Shown: one piece after another, positions 8,254-17,724 of the stretch
Layout: each line of letters starts with the position of its first letter
How positions within the stretch are numbered: the first letter of the stretch is position 1
Notes under the pieces: model-generated
What the model saw: only the letters and a program-made list of their open reading frames with translations
Database searches by the model: none
What the model was told of the DNA's origin: nothing
Assembly: GCF_014650895.1 (NCBI RefSeq)
Contig: NZ_BMVV01000016.1
Coordinates: forward strand, 124,001-188,000
DNA length: 64,000 bases
Direction of reading: 5' to 3'
Source of the DNA: Streptomyces omiyaensis
Lineage (GTDB): Bacteria; Actinomycetota; Actinomycetes; Streptomycetales; Streptomycetaceae
Program-made: the position numbers and the translations under genes

Positions 8254-10335
8254 GTGCAGCACCGCGCCACCAGAATGGCCATCGCGACCATGGCCGTCGC
8301 CGCGCTCAGTACTCCGCTGGCCGGCTCCGCCGTCGCCGCCGACACCCCGTCCGCTCCGGCGGAGATGCCCTTCGCCTTCGAAGACGGCGCCTACCCGCAC
8401 GCCGACCGGATCCTGGCCGAGAAGGGCATCAAGCTCCTGCGCGGCGACGGCAACATCACCCTCGCCGACTGCGACCCCGCCGCCCGGCAGATCCGCGTCA
8501 TGGCGGTCAAGGACGCCGGCGCCAACCGGGAGGGCACCTACTGCTTCACCTCCCGGTCCGACACCGGCCTGCTGGCCCTCCAGCTCGACCGGGTCTTCGC
8601 CATCGACGCGGCGGACCACCCCCTCAGCGCCCGGCTCACCCCCGACGGCGGCGCCGCCAAGACCGTCACCATCGCCGCGGACGGCTACGCGAGCGTCGGT
8701 GAGGGCCAGGTCGGCGGCCTGCGCAGCGCCCTGGTGGAGATCCGGGTCACCGGACCGAGCGCCGAGGCGCCCGCCCCCGGCGCGGACACCACCCTCGCCT
8801 TCACCGGCAAGCTGACCGTGGGCGACAGCAAGCGCATGTGCACCAGCAGCCTCGTCGACCCCCAGTGGGTGCTCACCGCCAAGAGCTGCCTCGCGGACGA
8901 CCCGGTCGAGAGCAACACCGTGACGGCCGGCGCCCCCAAGGAGAAGACGACCGTCACGGTCGGCCGCGTCGACCTGGCCACCTCCGGCGGTCACACCGCC
9001 GAGATCGTCCAGCTCGTGCCGCACCCCGACCGGGACCTCGTGATGGCCCGCCTGGACAAGCCCGCGACCGGCGTCACCCCGGTCTCCCTCTCCACCACCG
9101 CTCCGCAGACCGGCGAGGAGCTCACGATCGCCGGCTTCGGCCGCACGGCCACCGAGTGGGCCCCCACCAAGCTCCACACCGCCGCCTTCGCCGTGGGTTC
9201 CGTCGACGCCCGGGGCATCGCTCTCGACGCCAAGACCCCCGCCGACGCCACCGTCTGCAAGGGCGACGCCGGCGCGCCCGCCCTGCGCACCGAGAACGGC
9301 AGGCCCGCCCTCGTCGCCGTCGGCAGCCGCGCCGGACTCGCCGGATGCCTCGCCGCCGCGGAGGGAAGCACGAAGGGCGCCTGGGACACGCGCACCGACG
9401 ACCTCCGCAACTGGATCCAGCAGACCCGCGCCCTCGCGGCCGGCTGGAAGACCGAGGCCGTGGTGCAGGGCGGCACCAAGCTGTTCCAGGGCATCCGCCT
9501 GGCCGACGGCAGCTGGACCGACTTCACCGACGTCGAGTCCCGGGCCGGCTCCGTCGACGGCGTGCGCTCCTCCGCCGTCGCGGGCATCAACGGCTACACC
9601 CACGTCGTCGCCCTCGGCGGCGACGGCAGGATCCACCACGCCATCCGCCGCGCCGACGGCACCTGGACGAACTTCGGCGACGTCAACGAGGTCGCGGGCC
9701 AGCTGTCCGGCATCAGCCAGGTCTCGGCCGTCTCGATCGGTCACGACCTGCACGTCCTCGCCGTCGCCGGCGGAAAGCCGTACCACGCCATCCGCCGCCA
9801 GGACGGCACCTGGACGAACTTCGGCGACGTCACCGGCGCGGCCGGCGCCCTGAGCGGCGTGACCGCCGTCGCCACCGCCAGCGCCGCCGGCCAGCTCCAG
9901 GTCGCGGCCCTCACCGGCGGCAAGGCCTTCCACACCGTGCGCGCCGCCAACGGCAGCTGGACCAAGTGGGGCAGCGTGGCCGCCGCGGCCGGCGCCACCG
10001 GCCCGATCAGCTCCCTCGCCATGGCCGGCATCGGCGACGACACGCACGTCGTGATCGCCACCGACAACGGCACCCGCCAGTACCACTCCCTGCGCAAGGG
10101 CAACGCCAGCTGGACCCCCTTCGGCGACCTCGCGGACTACTTCGGCCGCCCCGTGGCGAAGTCGGTGGCGGCGGCCCACGTCGACGGGGAACTGCTCCTC
10201 GCCGCCACCACCCAGGACGGCAAGGTCCAGCACACCCTTCGCCGCGCCGACGGCACCTGGGCCCCGACCGCACCGGTCGACCTCCAGGGCCTCAGCGGAA
10301 CCGTCGGCACCGTGGCGGTCGCCGGAACGCTCTGA
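8254..10335 (+). CDS. Secreted trypsin-fold pseudoprotease with C-terminal repeat propeller
   Basis: Start chosen at GTG 8254 (GGAAGGA 9 bases upstream), giving 693 residues with a signal peptide ending near AVAAD. After an N-terminal domain (about 30-170) comes an S1-protease-like domain (about 180-390). Its landmarks are recognisable but mutated: WVLTAKSCL has Ser211 where the catalytic His of TAAHC belongs, DLVMARL keeps the Asp (Asp261), and CKGDAGAP has Ala339 in place of the nucleophilic Ser of GDSGGP. It is therefore probably not a peptidase. Residues about 400-690 contain repeats of 45-50 residues with the motif G-x-W-T-x-F-G-D-V and H-x-x-R, like the repeats of secreted propeller/lectin proteins. 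A frameshifted paralogue follows. Likely a binding or scaffold protein; ligand unknown. Confidence 0.8.
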   Translation: MQHRATRMAIATMAVAALSTPLAGSAVAADTPSAPAEMPFAFEDGAYPHADRILAEKGIKLLRGDGNITLADCDPAARQIRVMAVKDAGANREGTYCFTSRSDTGLLALQLDRVFAIDAADHPLSARLTPDGGAAKTVTIAADGYASVGEGQVGGLRSALVEIRVTGPSAEAPAPGADTTLAFTGKLTVGDSKRMCTSSLVDPQWVLTAKSCLADDPVESNTVTAGAPKEKTTVTVGRVDLATSGGHTAEIVQLVPHPDRDLVMARLDKPATGVTPVSLSTTAPQTGEELTIAGFGRTATEWAPTKLHTAAFAVGSVDARGIALDAKTPADATVCKGDAGAPALRTENGRPALVAVGSRAGLAGCLAAAEGSTKGAWDTRTDDLRNWIQQTRALAAGWKTEAVVQGGTKLFQGIRLADGSWTDFTDVESRAGSVDGVRSSAVAGINGYTHVVALGGDGRIHHAIRRADGTWTNFGDVNEVAGQLSGISQVSAVSIGHDLHVLAVAGGKPYHAIRRQDGTWTNFGDVTGAAGALSGVTAVATASAAGQLQVAALTGGKAFHTVRAANGSWTKWGSVAAAAGATGPISSLAMAGIGDDTHVVIATDNGTRQYHSLRKGNASWTPFGDLADYFGRPVAKSVAAAHVDGELLLAATTQDGKVQHTLRRADGTWAPTAPVDLQGLSGTVGTVAVAGTL

Positions 10336-10376
10336 CCCGTCATCGCCGGCCACCGCCGGCGTGACCGGTCCCCCCG

Positions 10377-10410
10377 CCGAGGGGCCGGGCCGGACGGCCC
10401 GGCCCCTCGG
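10377..10410 (+). terminator. Strong terminator
   Basis: A perfect 15-bp stem (10377-10391 with 10396-10410) around a 4-nt loop, 41 bases after the pseudoprotease stop. Confidence 0.75.
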
Positions 10411-10495
10411 AGCACGCCTCCCCGCGCTCGCCCCGGGACGGATCCGGCCTCGCGCGGGCCACGAGGAGGCGCCTCCCCTCTGCAAGGAGCCCCCC

Positions 10496-11886
10496 ATGCC
10501 CCGCCTCACCCCCCGCTCGCCCCGGACGGCCACCGGGCTCGCCGCCGCGGCCGTGTACGCACTGCTGCCGTCCGGTTCCGCACAGGCCGTCATCGGAGTC
10601 CCGGACACCGGGACCCGCGCCCACACCGCCCGGATCACGGTCGGCGCGGCAGCCACCGCACGGGGCTGCTCCGCCACCCTGGTGGCCGGAGACCGGCTGC
10701 TCGGCGCCAAGAGCCGTTCGGTACCGAGGTGGCCGCCGGGGTCCCGGAGCAGCCCGTCACGGCAGCCGTCGGCGGCAGGGCCTACGGCGTCACCGCGCTC
10801 GCTCCCCGTGCCGACCGGGACGTGATCCTGCCGCACCTGGACCGGGTCGTCACCGGAGTCGCCCCGGTCCGGCTCGGCTCCGGGGCGCCTGCGGCCGTCG
10901 CCGTCACGACCGCCGGACACGGCCGTACGAGGACCGAGTGGCTGCCCGGAAAGATCCACACGGTCTCCTTCACGATCGCCTCCGCCGACTCCACCACCCT
11001 CGCCCTCCAGGCCACCGGGGCGGCACCGCCCTCTACCAGGGCATCCGCCTGGCCGACGGCAGCTGGACCGGCTTCGCCGACGTCCAGGCCCAGGCCGGCG
11101 ACATCGGCGGCACCCGCGCCGCCGCAGTCGCCGGCATCGGCGGGGACACCCACGTCCTGGCCATCACCGCCGCCGACGGCACCCTCCGTCACACGGTCCG
11201 CAAGGCGGACGGCAGCCGGCTCCCCTTCGGCGACGTCGGCGACGTCGCCGGCCGCCTCGGCAGCCTCACCCGGGTCACGGCCGCCTCCCTCGGCACCGAC
11301 CTCCACGTCGTCGCCGTCGCCGACGGCAAGGTCTTCCACACCCTGCGCAACGCCGACGGCCACTGGACCCCCCTTCGGCGACCTCTCCGCAGTGGCCGGG
11401 CCCCTCGGCACCGTCACCCGGGCCGCCATCGCGAGCGTCGGCGGGGCACGGCAGGTCGTCACCGTCTCCGGCGGAAAGGCCCACCACACCCTTCGAACCC
11501 CCTCCGGCCACTGGACCGCCTGGGGCGACGTCACCCGGGCCGCCGGCCCCACCGGTCCCGTCACCGGCGTCGCCATCGCCGGAGTCGCCGACGACGCCCA
11601 TGTCGTCGTGGCCACCGACAACGGCACCCGGCAGTACCACTCCGTGCGCAGGGCCGACGCCGGCTGGGAGCCCTTCGGGGAGCTGACCGGCCACCTCGGC
11701 GGCGGCACCGTCAGGTCCCTCTCGGCCGCCCGCGTCGACGGCGAGCTCCAGCTCGCCGCCGTCACCGCGGACGGCAAGGTCGTCCACGCCGTCCGCCACG
11801 CGGACCGCACCTGGACCACCGCGCCGGTCCTCCTTCCCGGCGTGCCCGGCCCCCTGGGCACCCTCTCCCTCACCGGCACCCTCTGA
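10496..11886 (+). pseudogene. Frameshifted paralogue of the pseudoprotease-propeller gene
   Basis: It has an intact start (ATG 10496 with AAGGAG at 10484) and signal peptide, but the homology then jumps frame three times. The first shift is near 10700-10730, after LLGAKS. The second is near 11020-11035, where an internal deletion removes the second half of the protease-like domain and joins LALQATG directly to GGTALYQGIRLADGSW. The third is near 11368-11375, in a C run coding WTP(FGD). The last frame then runs intact to LSLTGTL and a TGA, mirroring the C-terminus of the gene at 8254 (VAVAGTL). Clearly a recent tandem duplicate in decay. Confidence 0.85.
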
Positions 11887-11960
11887 CCCTTCCGTTTCCG
11901 GGAAAGCCGTTCCCCGAGGCGGGCCGTGCACAGCGCTTCCGCCCTTTACCGAGGAGCCCT

Positions 11961-12627
11961 GTGAAAACGCGCAAGCACCGCGCCCGCCGCGCGGCCGTCA
12001 CCGCCGCCGTACTCGGACTCGCCGGAGCGGGCGTGACCGCGGTCGCGGGAGGCTCGCCCTCCGCAGCCGTCGCGGCCGCCGGCGGGGCGACGGAGAGCAT
12101 GCCCTGCGCCGTCGAGGAGTTCCCGCGCACCCTGCAGGTGATGTCGTGGAACACGTGCGGCCCGCAGCGCGCCTCGTGGGGCTGCGACGGAACGGGGACC
12201 CCCGAGGAGAAGGCCGGCGTCGTGACCGGGAACGTCACCGTCAACCGGGTCGGCGCCGCGCTGCTCCAGGAGGTCCGCGAAGACGACCTGGCCCTCCTCG
12301 TGGGCCGGCTCGGGGCGGGCTGGAGCTTCGCCTTCCAGCCCTACCAGTGGTCCCAGGAGGGCAAGAGGACGCCCAGCCGCTGCGGAGAGGACGGCACCGG
12401 CCGCGCCGACCGCATCGGCACCGCGATCGTCGCCAAGGGACCGCTCGACGACCCCGCCCCTACTCCACCACCCAGCCGGTGACCGGCCTGAACACCCCCT
12501 TCCACCGCGCGACCGCGGCCGCGTGGAACGTACGCCTGCGCACCGTCCGCGCCGCCCGCCCCGGCACCGAGCAGGCACACCCCACTCCGACCACCGCGTC
12601 CTCGTCGAAAGCCTCACGGCCTCCTGA
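11961..12627 (+). pseudogene. Decayed secreted EEP-family (DNase I-like) gene
   Basis: GTG start at 11961 with GAGGAG 4 bases upstream and a good signal peptide. The N-terminal EEP motifs are intact (VMSWNTCG, then the metal-binding Glu in LLQEV). After AIVAKGPLDDP the frame changes near 12465 (YSTTQPVTGLNTPFHRA continues in another frame). It then changes again to a third frame carrying the C-terminal PHSDHRVLVESL, which ends at TGA 12625-12627. The central region with the DFN motif is missing. It resembles the intact EEP gene at 1691-3520 but without the repeats. Confidence 0.75.
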
Positions 12628-12854
12628 CCCGCCCGCGACACGGCCTTGCCGCGGACGAAAGCCCCCCGGGAGCAGGAAGGGACGGCCGCTCGTGACGAGC
12701 GCCCGCGATCGCCGCGCCCAGGCGTGACCGCCCGTTCCCCGGGGGATGGACCGTGGGCCAGGTGTTTCGTTCTCAGGTGATCGGGCGGCCCCGTGCGGAA
12801 CCAGGAAGCACGGGTGTGCGGCAGCCGGTCGGGAATCCACGGGGGTACGCAGCA

Positions 12855-13751
12855 GTGCAGCCTGAAGTCATGTCCGCGCTGATAGGCACCGGCGGGGTTC
12901 TGATCGGCGTCGGCATCGGATTGGTGGGGCCGCTCGTGTCCGCCCGCGTCCAGGCCCGGGGGGCGAGCGAGCAGGCGAGTGCGACCGTCGCGGCCGCCGA
13001 GCACGCCGCCAGGAGCCAGTACCGGGCGGTGATGGACGGGCAGGCCAGGCAGGCCCGGCGCAACGTCTACAGCGGCTTCCTGGAGGCGGTGCGCGAACTG
13101 GAGCAGGGCATCCGGACCAGGCCGCACCAGGAGACCCACGCGGCGGTGCGGGCGCTCGGCGAGGCGCTCGCCCAGGTGGAGATCGAAGGCCCCGACGAGG
13201 TCCAGGAGGCCGCCCTCACCGTCAGGCGCGAACTGTCGGCATGGCAGTTCGCCCGTGCGGTCGCCGACCGTCTCGCGCAGGAGGTCGCGGCGCTGGACAA
13301 CCCCGACCCCGCGTGGTCGGAGTGGCAGCGGACGACCGCCCGTGAGCTGTCCGCCGCGATCTCCGCCGCGGAGGGGGTGATCGCGGACGCGCGCTCTCAG
13401 GGCGCCTTCGAGGAGTGGCAGCAATGGCGCCTGCTCCTGGTGGGCAACTCGGCCCTGGCGGCGTCCCGTGGCCGCGAGCTCAGGGAGCGGTTCTCCGGTG
13501 TCACGTGGCCTTCACCGGAGTTCACCGCCAGGTTCGACGCCGCACTGACCCGTGTGCGGGACGCCGCCATGGCCGCGCGTGGCGGCGTGTTCGACACGGC
13601 CTCGCCGACCCTGCTCGACGCCCTCGTGCGGTCCGGAAGGGTCCTGCCGGAAGGAGGTGCCGGCATCAGCGGGTGGCGCCCCCTCGACGAGGCCATGCAG
13701 CGGTTCCGCCTCGCCGCTCGCCAGGCACTGCACGAGATGCCCGAGCTGTGA
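12855..13751 (+). CDS. Hypothetical protein with one N-terminal membrane segment
   Basis: About 298 residues from GTG 12855 (a GGGGG stretch lies 9 bases upstream); an ATG at 12870 is also possible, and the frame is open further upstream but codes an unlikely N-terminus. Residues about 5-28 form one hydrophobic helix rich in Gly and Val. The remainder is soluble, largely helical and charged, with a probable coiled coil (ASEQASATVAAAEHAARSQY). I do not recognise the family. Similar single-pass proteins with a cytoplasmic helical tail are common in Streptomyces. It is transcribed alone and is followed by a hairpin at 13889. Confidence 0.7.
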   Translation: MQPEVMSALIGTGGVLIGVGIGLVGPLVSARVQARGASEQASATVAAAEHAARSQYRAVMDGQARQARRNVYSGFLEAVRELEQGIRTRPHQETHAAVRALGEALAQVEIEGPDEVQEAALTVRRELSAWQFARAVADRLAQEVAALDNPDPAWSEWQRTTARELSAAISAAEGVIADARSQGAFEEWQQWRLLLVGNSALAASRGRELRERFSGVTWPSPEFTARFDAALTRVRDAAMAARGGVFDTASPTLLDALVRSGRVLPEGGAGISGWRPLDEAMQRFRLAARQALHEMPEL

Positions 13752-13888
13752 CCGTCACGGCACGCGCCTTCGGGAGGGCCTCCCGGGCGCGGGCGGGGCG
13801 GCGGGCGCGGCGGGGGTGACGCCCGCACCCTGCTCCGTACCCCGCCGACCGGAGCCGGTGCCGATGCCGCCGGAACCGCGCCGGCGGA

Positions 13889-13917
13889 GGCGGGGACCGC
13901 ACGGCGTGGTCCCCGCC
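13889..13917 (+). terminator. Hairpin terminator
   Basis: GGCGGGGACC (13889-13898) pairs with GGTCCCCGCC (13908-13917). It lies in the 333-bp gap 13752-14084, which otherwise holds an AT-richer promoter-like stretch from about 13940 onward and no gene. Confidence 0.55.
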
Positions 13918-14016
13918 ATGCAGCCGTTCGCGTCAACATCAGGCTGATTCCATTCGAAAACATTCGCACGGAAGAGTTTTTGACGATCCCTCTTCACCTG
14001 GTCGCATTACTCTCCA

Positions 14017-14046
14017 TTGACTTGCCCTTGGGCTTGCTTTGGCTAA
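14017..14046 (+). promoter_or_regulatory. Candidate promoter for the small secreted protein/SulP unit
   Basis: TTGACT (14017-14022), an 18-bp spacer and GGCTAA (14041-14046), in the most AT-rich stretch of this part of the window. The predicted transcript start is about 30 bases before the ATG at 14085. Confidence 0.35.
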
Positions 14047-14084
14047 TTCCGATGAGGAGACGACCGGAAGGGGGTGGCCTCGCG

Positions 14085-14471
14085 ATGCCGTCCGTCCGCA
14101 CGGGATCGACCGTGCGCGTGCCCTTCCTCCTCGTCCTCGCCCTCGCCTGGACCGCCTGGGTGCTGCCGGCGCCGGCCGGGGGCGCGCCCTGGCTCCAGGA
14201 GTCCGGTGCGCGGGAGGTCGTGGCGGTCGCCGCCCACGAGTCCGTCCACACGGAGGACGATCGGGCGGACGTCCGCGGGGGCTCCGCCCGTCAGTACGAC
14301 CGGCGACGGGCCGTCAGCACGTCCGCGAGGTCACTCGGCCCGCCGTCCTCCGTCCTCCGCGACGGCCTGGCGGACGACCGGGCGACGGACCGCCCCGCCG
14401 GCGGACCGGACAGCCGGCCGAGATGCCCCGCCGCTCACGCCGCCCCCCTGCTCCAGGTCTTCCTCTGCTGA
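14085..14471 (+). CDS. Small exported protein of unknown function
   Basis: A 128-residue protein from ATG 14085 (GGAAGGGGG about 12 bases upstream). A hydrophobic segment VPFLLVLALAWTAWVLPAPAGG at the N-terminus looks like a signal peptide or anchor. The mature part is polar, Arg/Asp-rich, low in aromatic residues and probably disordered, apart from a Leu-rich end. An alternative start at 13980 would add a second hydrophobic stretch but has no clear ribosome binding site. No family recognised. It precedes the SulP gene on the same strand with a small ORF between. Confidence 0.45.
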   Translation: MPSVRTGSTVRVPFLLVLALAWTAWVLPAPAGGAPWLQESGAREVVAVAAHESVHTEDDRADVRGGSARQYDRRRAVSTSARSLGPPSSVLRDGLADDRATDRPAGGPDSRPRCPAAHAAPLLQVFLC

Positions 14472-14541
14472 CGGACGCGTGCCACCCGCGCCGACCCGCC
14501 AGCCCGACGCGCTCCCGACGACGCGCCAGGAGGAAACCTTC

Positions 14542-14700
14542 ATGCACTCCCTCGTCCCCAGCGACCACCGTTCCGGACCCGCCCCCGCGGAGCCGGTCCC
14601 TCACCTCGCCGGCCCGGTCCCACCCGCCCGGTCCACCCCCGCACGGCCCGGCCGTCCCCATGACGGGGGCCGCGGCACCCGCTCCTTCGAGACGCCGTGA
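14542..14700 (+). CDS. Short ORF (52 aa) coupled to SulP
   Basis: The ATG at 14542 is preceded by a perfect AGGAGG at 8-bp spacing. The product (MHSLVPSDHRSG...) is Pro/Arg-rich without recognisable domain. Its stop at 14698-14700 abuts the GGAGGG used by the SulP start at 14715. This suggests a leader peptide whose translation opens or feeds SulP translation. It could also be a fortuitous ORF. Confidence 0.4.
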   Translation: MHSLVPSDHRSGPAPAEPVPHLAGPVPPARSTPARPGRPHDGGRGTRSFETP

Positions 14701-14714
14701 GGAGGGACGTCCGC

Positions 14715-16220
14715 ATGCTCCGGTCCTTCCCCCACCTGCGACAGGACGCCGCCGCCTCGCTCGTCGTCTTCCTCGTCGCCCTCCCGCTCTGCCTCGGCGT
14801 CGCCGTCGCCTCGGGGGTCCCCGCCGAACTCGGCCTGATCACCGGCATCGTCGGCGGCCTCGTCACCGGCCTGATGCGCGGCAGCAGCCTTCAGGTCTCC
14901 GGTCCCGCGGCCGGCCTGACCGTGATCGTCCTCGAAGCGGTCCGCGCCTTCGGCCTCCCCGCGCTCGGCGTCATCGTGCTCGCGGCGGGCGTGCTCCAGA
15001 TCGGCATGGGCCTGCTGCGGTGGGGCCGCTGGTTCCGCGCGATCTCCCTCTCCGTGGTCGAGGGCATGCTGGCCGGCATCGGTCTGGTCATCGTCGCGGG
15101 CCAGATCTACGCCGCCACGGGCCTCACCGCCCCGCACTCGGGCGTCGACAAACTCATCGCCCTGCCGGGCGCGCTGGTGGAGGCCCTGAGCAGCCGCACG
15201 GCTCTCGTCTCCCTCGCCGTGGGGGCCGGCACCGTCCTCGTCATCGTCGGCTGGAAGCGGATGCCGCGCCGGGCCCGGGCCGTGCCCGGGGCCCTGGTGG
15301 CGGTCCTGCTGGCCACTCTCGCGGCCGCGCTCCTCGGCCTTCCGGTGGAGACCGTGCGGGTCGGCGGCGTGCTGGAGGCCGTCCACCTGCCGGGGGCGGA
15401 CGCCCTCGCGTCCCTCGCGGACCCGGCCCTCCTCGGCACGGTCCTCGCGTTCGCCCTGATCGCCTCCGCCGAGTCGCTGTTCAGCGCGGCGGCGGTCGAC
15501 CGCCTCCACCCGGGGCCGCGCACCGACTACGACAAGGAACTCCTCGCCCAGGGCGCGGGGAACACCTTGTGCGGCCTCCTCGGCGCCCTGCCTCTCACCG
15601 CGGTCATCGTGCGCAGCTCGGCCAACGTCGAGGCCGGTGCGCGGACGAAGGCGTCGCGGGTCCTGCACGGCGTCTGGCTGCTGCTCTTCGTCGCCCTGCT
15701 GCCCGCCGTCCTCGCGTACATCCCGCTGGCCGCCCTGGCGGGGATCCTCGTCCACGCCGGCTGGAAGCTCATCCCGTTCGGCGGCGTCCGGAGGCTCTGG
15801 GGCCACAACCGGGGCGAGGCCCTCGTCCTCGTGACGACGGCGGCGGCGATCGTCGCCGTCGGCATGTTCGAGGGCGTCCTGATCGGCGTCGTGCTGTCGG
15901 TCGCGAAGGCGGCCTGGGACGCCTCGCACCTGCGCATCGAGCACAGCGACGCCGGGGGCGACACGATCCGCGTCCGGGTACGGGGCACCGTCACCTTCCT
16001 CAAGCTGCCCCAGATACTCGACAGCCTGGAGGCCCTGCCCGACTCCCGCCGGGTGGTTCTGGACCTCTCGGGGATCGACCACCTCGACCACGCCTGCCGG
16101 GCCGCGCTCGCGTCGTGGGCCGAACGGCACAGCGGCGCCGAGGTCACCGTGGCCCGGTCCGACGCCCCTCCCGGCCACCGGTCGGTCCTGGCCGCCGAAC
16201 AGGGGCGGAAGCCGCTGTAG
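14715..16220 (+). CDS. SulP-family anion transporter with STAS domain
   Basis: 501 residues from ATG 14715 (GGAGGG 9 bases upstream); the GTG at 14697 is less well placed. The N-terminal ~400 residues form about 10-12 hydrophobic segments with SulP hallmarks: the first-helix region ALPLCLGVAVASGVPAELGLITGIVGG, then SLQVSGPAAGLTV. The C-terminal ~90 residues are a cytoplasmic STAS domain (VVLDLSGIDHLDHACRAAL). SulP proteins carry sulfate, bicarbonate or other anions by proton or sodium symport or by exchange. No carbonic anhydrase or sulfate-assimilation gene is adjacent, so the substrate is open. Confidence 0.9.
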   Translation: MLRSFPHLRQDAAASLVVFLVALPLCLGVAVASGVPAELGLITGIVGGLVTGLMRGSSLQVSGPAAGLTVIVLEAVRAFGLPALGVIVLAAGVLQIGMGLLRWGRWFRAISLSVVEGMLAGIGLVIVAGQIYAATGLTAPHSGVDKLIALPGALVEALSSRTALVSLAVGAGTVLVIVGWKRMPRRARAVPGALVAVLLATLAAALLGLPVETVRVGGVLEAVHLPGADALASLADPALLGTVLAFALIASAESLFSAAAVDRLHPGPRTDYDKELLAQGAGNTLCGLLGALPLTAVIVRSSANVEAGARTKASRVLHGVWLLLFVALLPAVLAYIPLAALAGILVHAGWKLIPFGGVRRLWGHNRGEALVLVTTAAAIVAVGMFEGVLIGVVLSVAKAAWDASHLRIEHSDAGGDTIRVRVRGTVTFLKLPQILDSLEALPDSRRVVLDLSGIDHLDHACRAALASWAERHSGAEVTVARSDAPPGHRSVLAAEQGRKPL

Positions 16221-16376
16221 GCCGTCCTCGCGGCTCCCGGCCCGGGCAGGGCGGACGGCCGGCGGGGCGAGGGGCGCGACACCGGGGCGGGGACCGGAGC
16301 GCCGGATCCCGCCGCCCGACGGTCCGGACGGGGTCCCCGGGAACGCGTACGACCTTTCGGCCCCTTCGGGAGGCCT

Positions 16377-16410
16377 GCGGGCGTGGCGTGGCGTGTCGCG
16401 CCACGCCCGC
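16377..16410 (+). terminator. Terminator after SulP
   Basis: A perfect 12-bp stem, 16377-16388 with 16399-16410, in the region between SulP and the decayed gene at 16436. Confidence 0.6.
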
Positions 16411-16435
16411 ACGCATGGGGAGGAACGTTCCCTTC

Positions 16436-16719
16436 GCCCCGTCTGATCACCACCACGCTCGCCGTCGCCCTCACCCGGGGCTCGGCGACGCCCGCGCTGG
16501 CGGCCCCCGCCGCCCCGGCCGGAGCACTGCTGTACCGCGCCACGGTCCCGGGCGCGGTCGGCTCCACCCTGCTCGCCGCCTTCCCCGACGACGCGACGGG
16601 CCGCGAGGTCCTGTGGCTCTCCCCCGGCGCCGGCAGCGCGGGCGCCTGGAAGACCCCCCTTCCAGCGGGGCTACCCGACCTCCTGCAGCAGCGAGGACGA
16701 GCACGACCTCATCTCCTGA
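16436..16719 (+). pseudogene. Remnant of a small secreted protein gene
   Basis: A GGGGAGGAA site near 16418 is not followed by a start codon. The frame from about 16436 nevertheless codes an export-like sequence (LITTTLAVAL...ATPALAAPAAPAGALLYRATVPGA). Near 16656 a C run causes a frame change, after which another frame codes TPFQRGYPTSCSSEDEHDLIS and ends at TGA 16717-16719. The missing start and the frameshift argue for a pseudogene. Family unknown. Confidence 0.4.
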
Positions 16720-16782
16720 CGCGAGGCCGGCCCGGCGCGGGGCACCCCCTTCGGCGAGCCGGAGGCGCCGGGGGGCGGGGTT

Positions 16783-17724
16783 TCAGGGGCGGGTGTCCGT
16801 GGGGAGGAAGGCGAGGCCCGTCGGCGTGTTCAGACCGGTGGCCGGGAGGGTGGTCTGGCCGCCGCCCGCCTCCTGGACGCGGACCACCCGGTCGTGGGAG
16901 CCGTCGGCGATGTAGAGGCCGCCGCAGCCGTCGAGCGCGAGGCCGAGCGGGTCGCCGAGACCGGTGGTGGGGACGGTGGTCTGACCGCCGCCCTCCGCGA
17001 TCCTGACCACGCGGTCGTTGCCGCTGTCGGCGATGTAGAGGTCCCCCGTGGCGCCGAGGGCCAGGCCGGTCGGCTGCGAGAGGCCGAGGGCGGGGACCGT
17101 GGACTGGCCGCTCCCGTCGGCCGCCACCTTGACGACGCGGTCGTTGACGAAGTCGGAGACGTACAGGTTCCCGGCGGGGTCCAGGGCCAGGCCCCAGGGG
17201 TGCAGCAGCCCCGTGGTCGGCACGGTCGTCTGGGTGCCGGTCGCCACGGACACCTTCACGACCCGGTCGTTGAAGCTGTCGGCGACGTAGAGGTTCCCGG
17301 CCCGGTCGAGGGCGAGTCCCAGGGGGCGCGACAGGCCCTCGGTGGGGACGGTGGTCTGGCCGCCCCCGTCCGCGGCCCGCACGACCACGCGGTTGTTGCC
17401 GGTGTCCGCCACGTAGAGGCGGCCCGACGCGTCCCCGGCCACGCCCGTCGGCCGTACGAGACCGTCGAAGGGCACGGTGGTCTGTGCGCCGCCTCGCGCG
17501 GGGAGGCCGACGACACGGTTGTTGCCGTAGTCGGACACGTACAGGGGCGGGTGCGCGGAGGTCCGGCCGTCCCGCGACGGGGTCGCGTCCGCCGCCGTCG
17601 CGGGCAGCGCGCACAGCGCCGCGAGGCCCGCCGCGGCAGCGAGCCGACGGGCCCACCGGCGCGCGGCGCGCCCCTTCTCGGGCGCGGACGTCACCGTTGC
17701 GGGCCTGTTCGTCGTAGGTGGCAT
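16783..17724 (-). CDS. Secreted NHL-repeat beta-propeller protein
   Basis: 313 residues. The ATG at 17724 is preceded by GGGGAG, closer than usual (2 bp). A twin-Arg-free signal peptide with core LAAAAGLAALCALP is followed by six repeats of about 41 residues, each with LYVAD(T/S)xNDRVV and GLxxPxGLALDxxGNLY, spaced by QTTVPxxGL. This is a complete six-bladed NHL propeller. Such proteins bind ligands or act as lactonase-like or lyase-like enzymes, but here I see no catalytic signature. It is the last intact gene before a decayed FAD-oxidase gene on the same strand. Confidence 0.85.
   Translation of the reverse strand: MPPTTNRPATVTSAPEKGRAARRWARRLAAAAGLAALCALPATAADATPSRDGRTSAHPPLYVSDYGNNRVVGLPARGGAQTTVPFDGLVRPTGVAGDASGRLYVADTGNNRVVVRAADGGGQTTVPTEGLSRPLGLALDRAGNLYVADSFNDRVVKVSVATGTQTTVPTTGLLHPWGLALDPAGNLYVSDFVNDRVVKVAADGSGQSTVPALGLSQPTGLALGATGDLYIADSGNDRVVRIAEGGGQTTVPTTGLGDPLGLALDGCGGLYIADGSHDRVVRVQEAGGGQTTLPATGLNTPTGLAFLPTDTRP

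Noticed and set aside
13941..13985. AT-richer stretch considered as an attachment site or replication origin
   Set aside because: No tRNA, integrase, DnaA boxes or iterons nearby; a promoter region explains it better.
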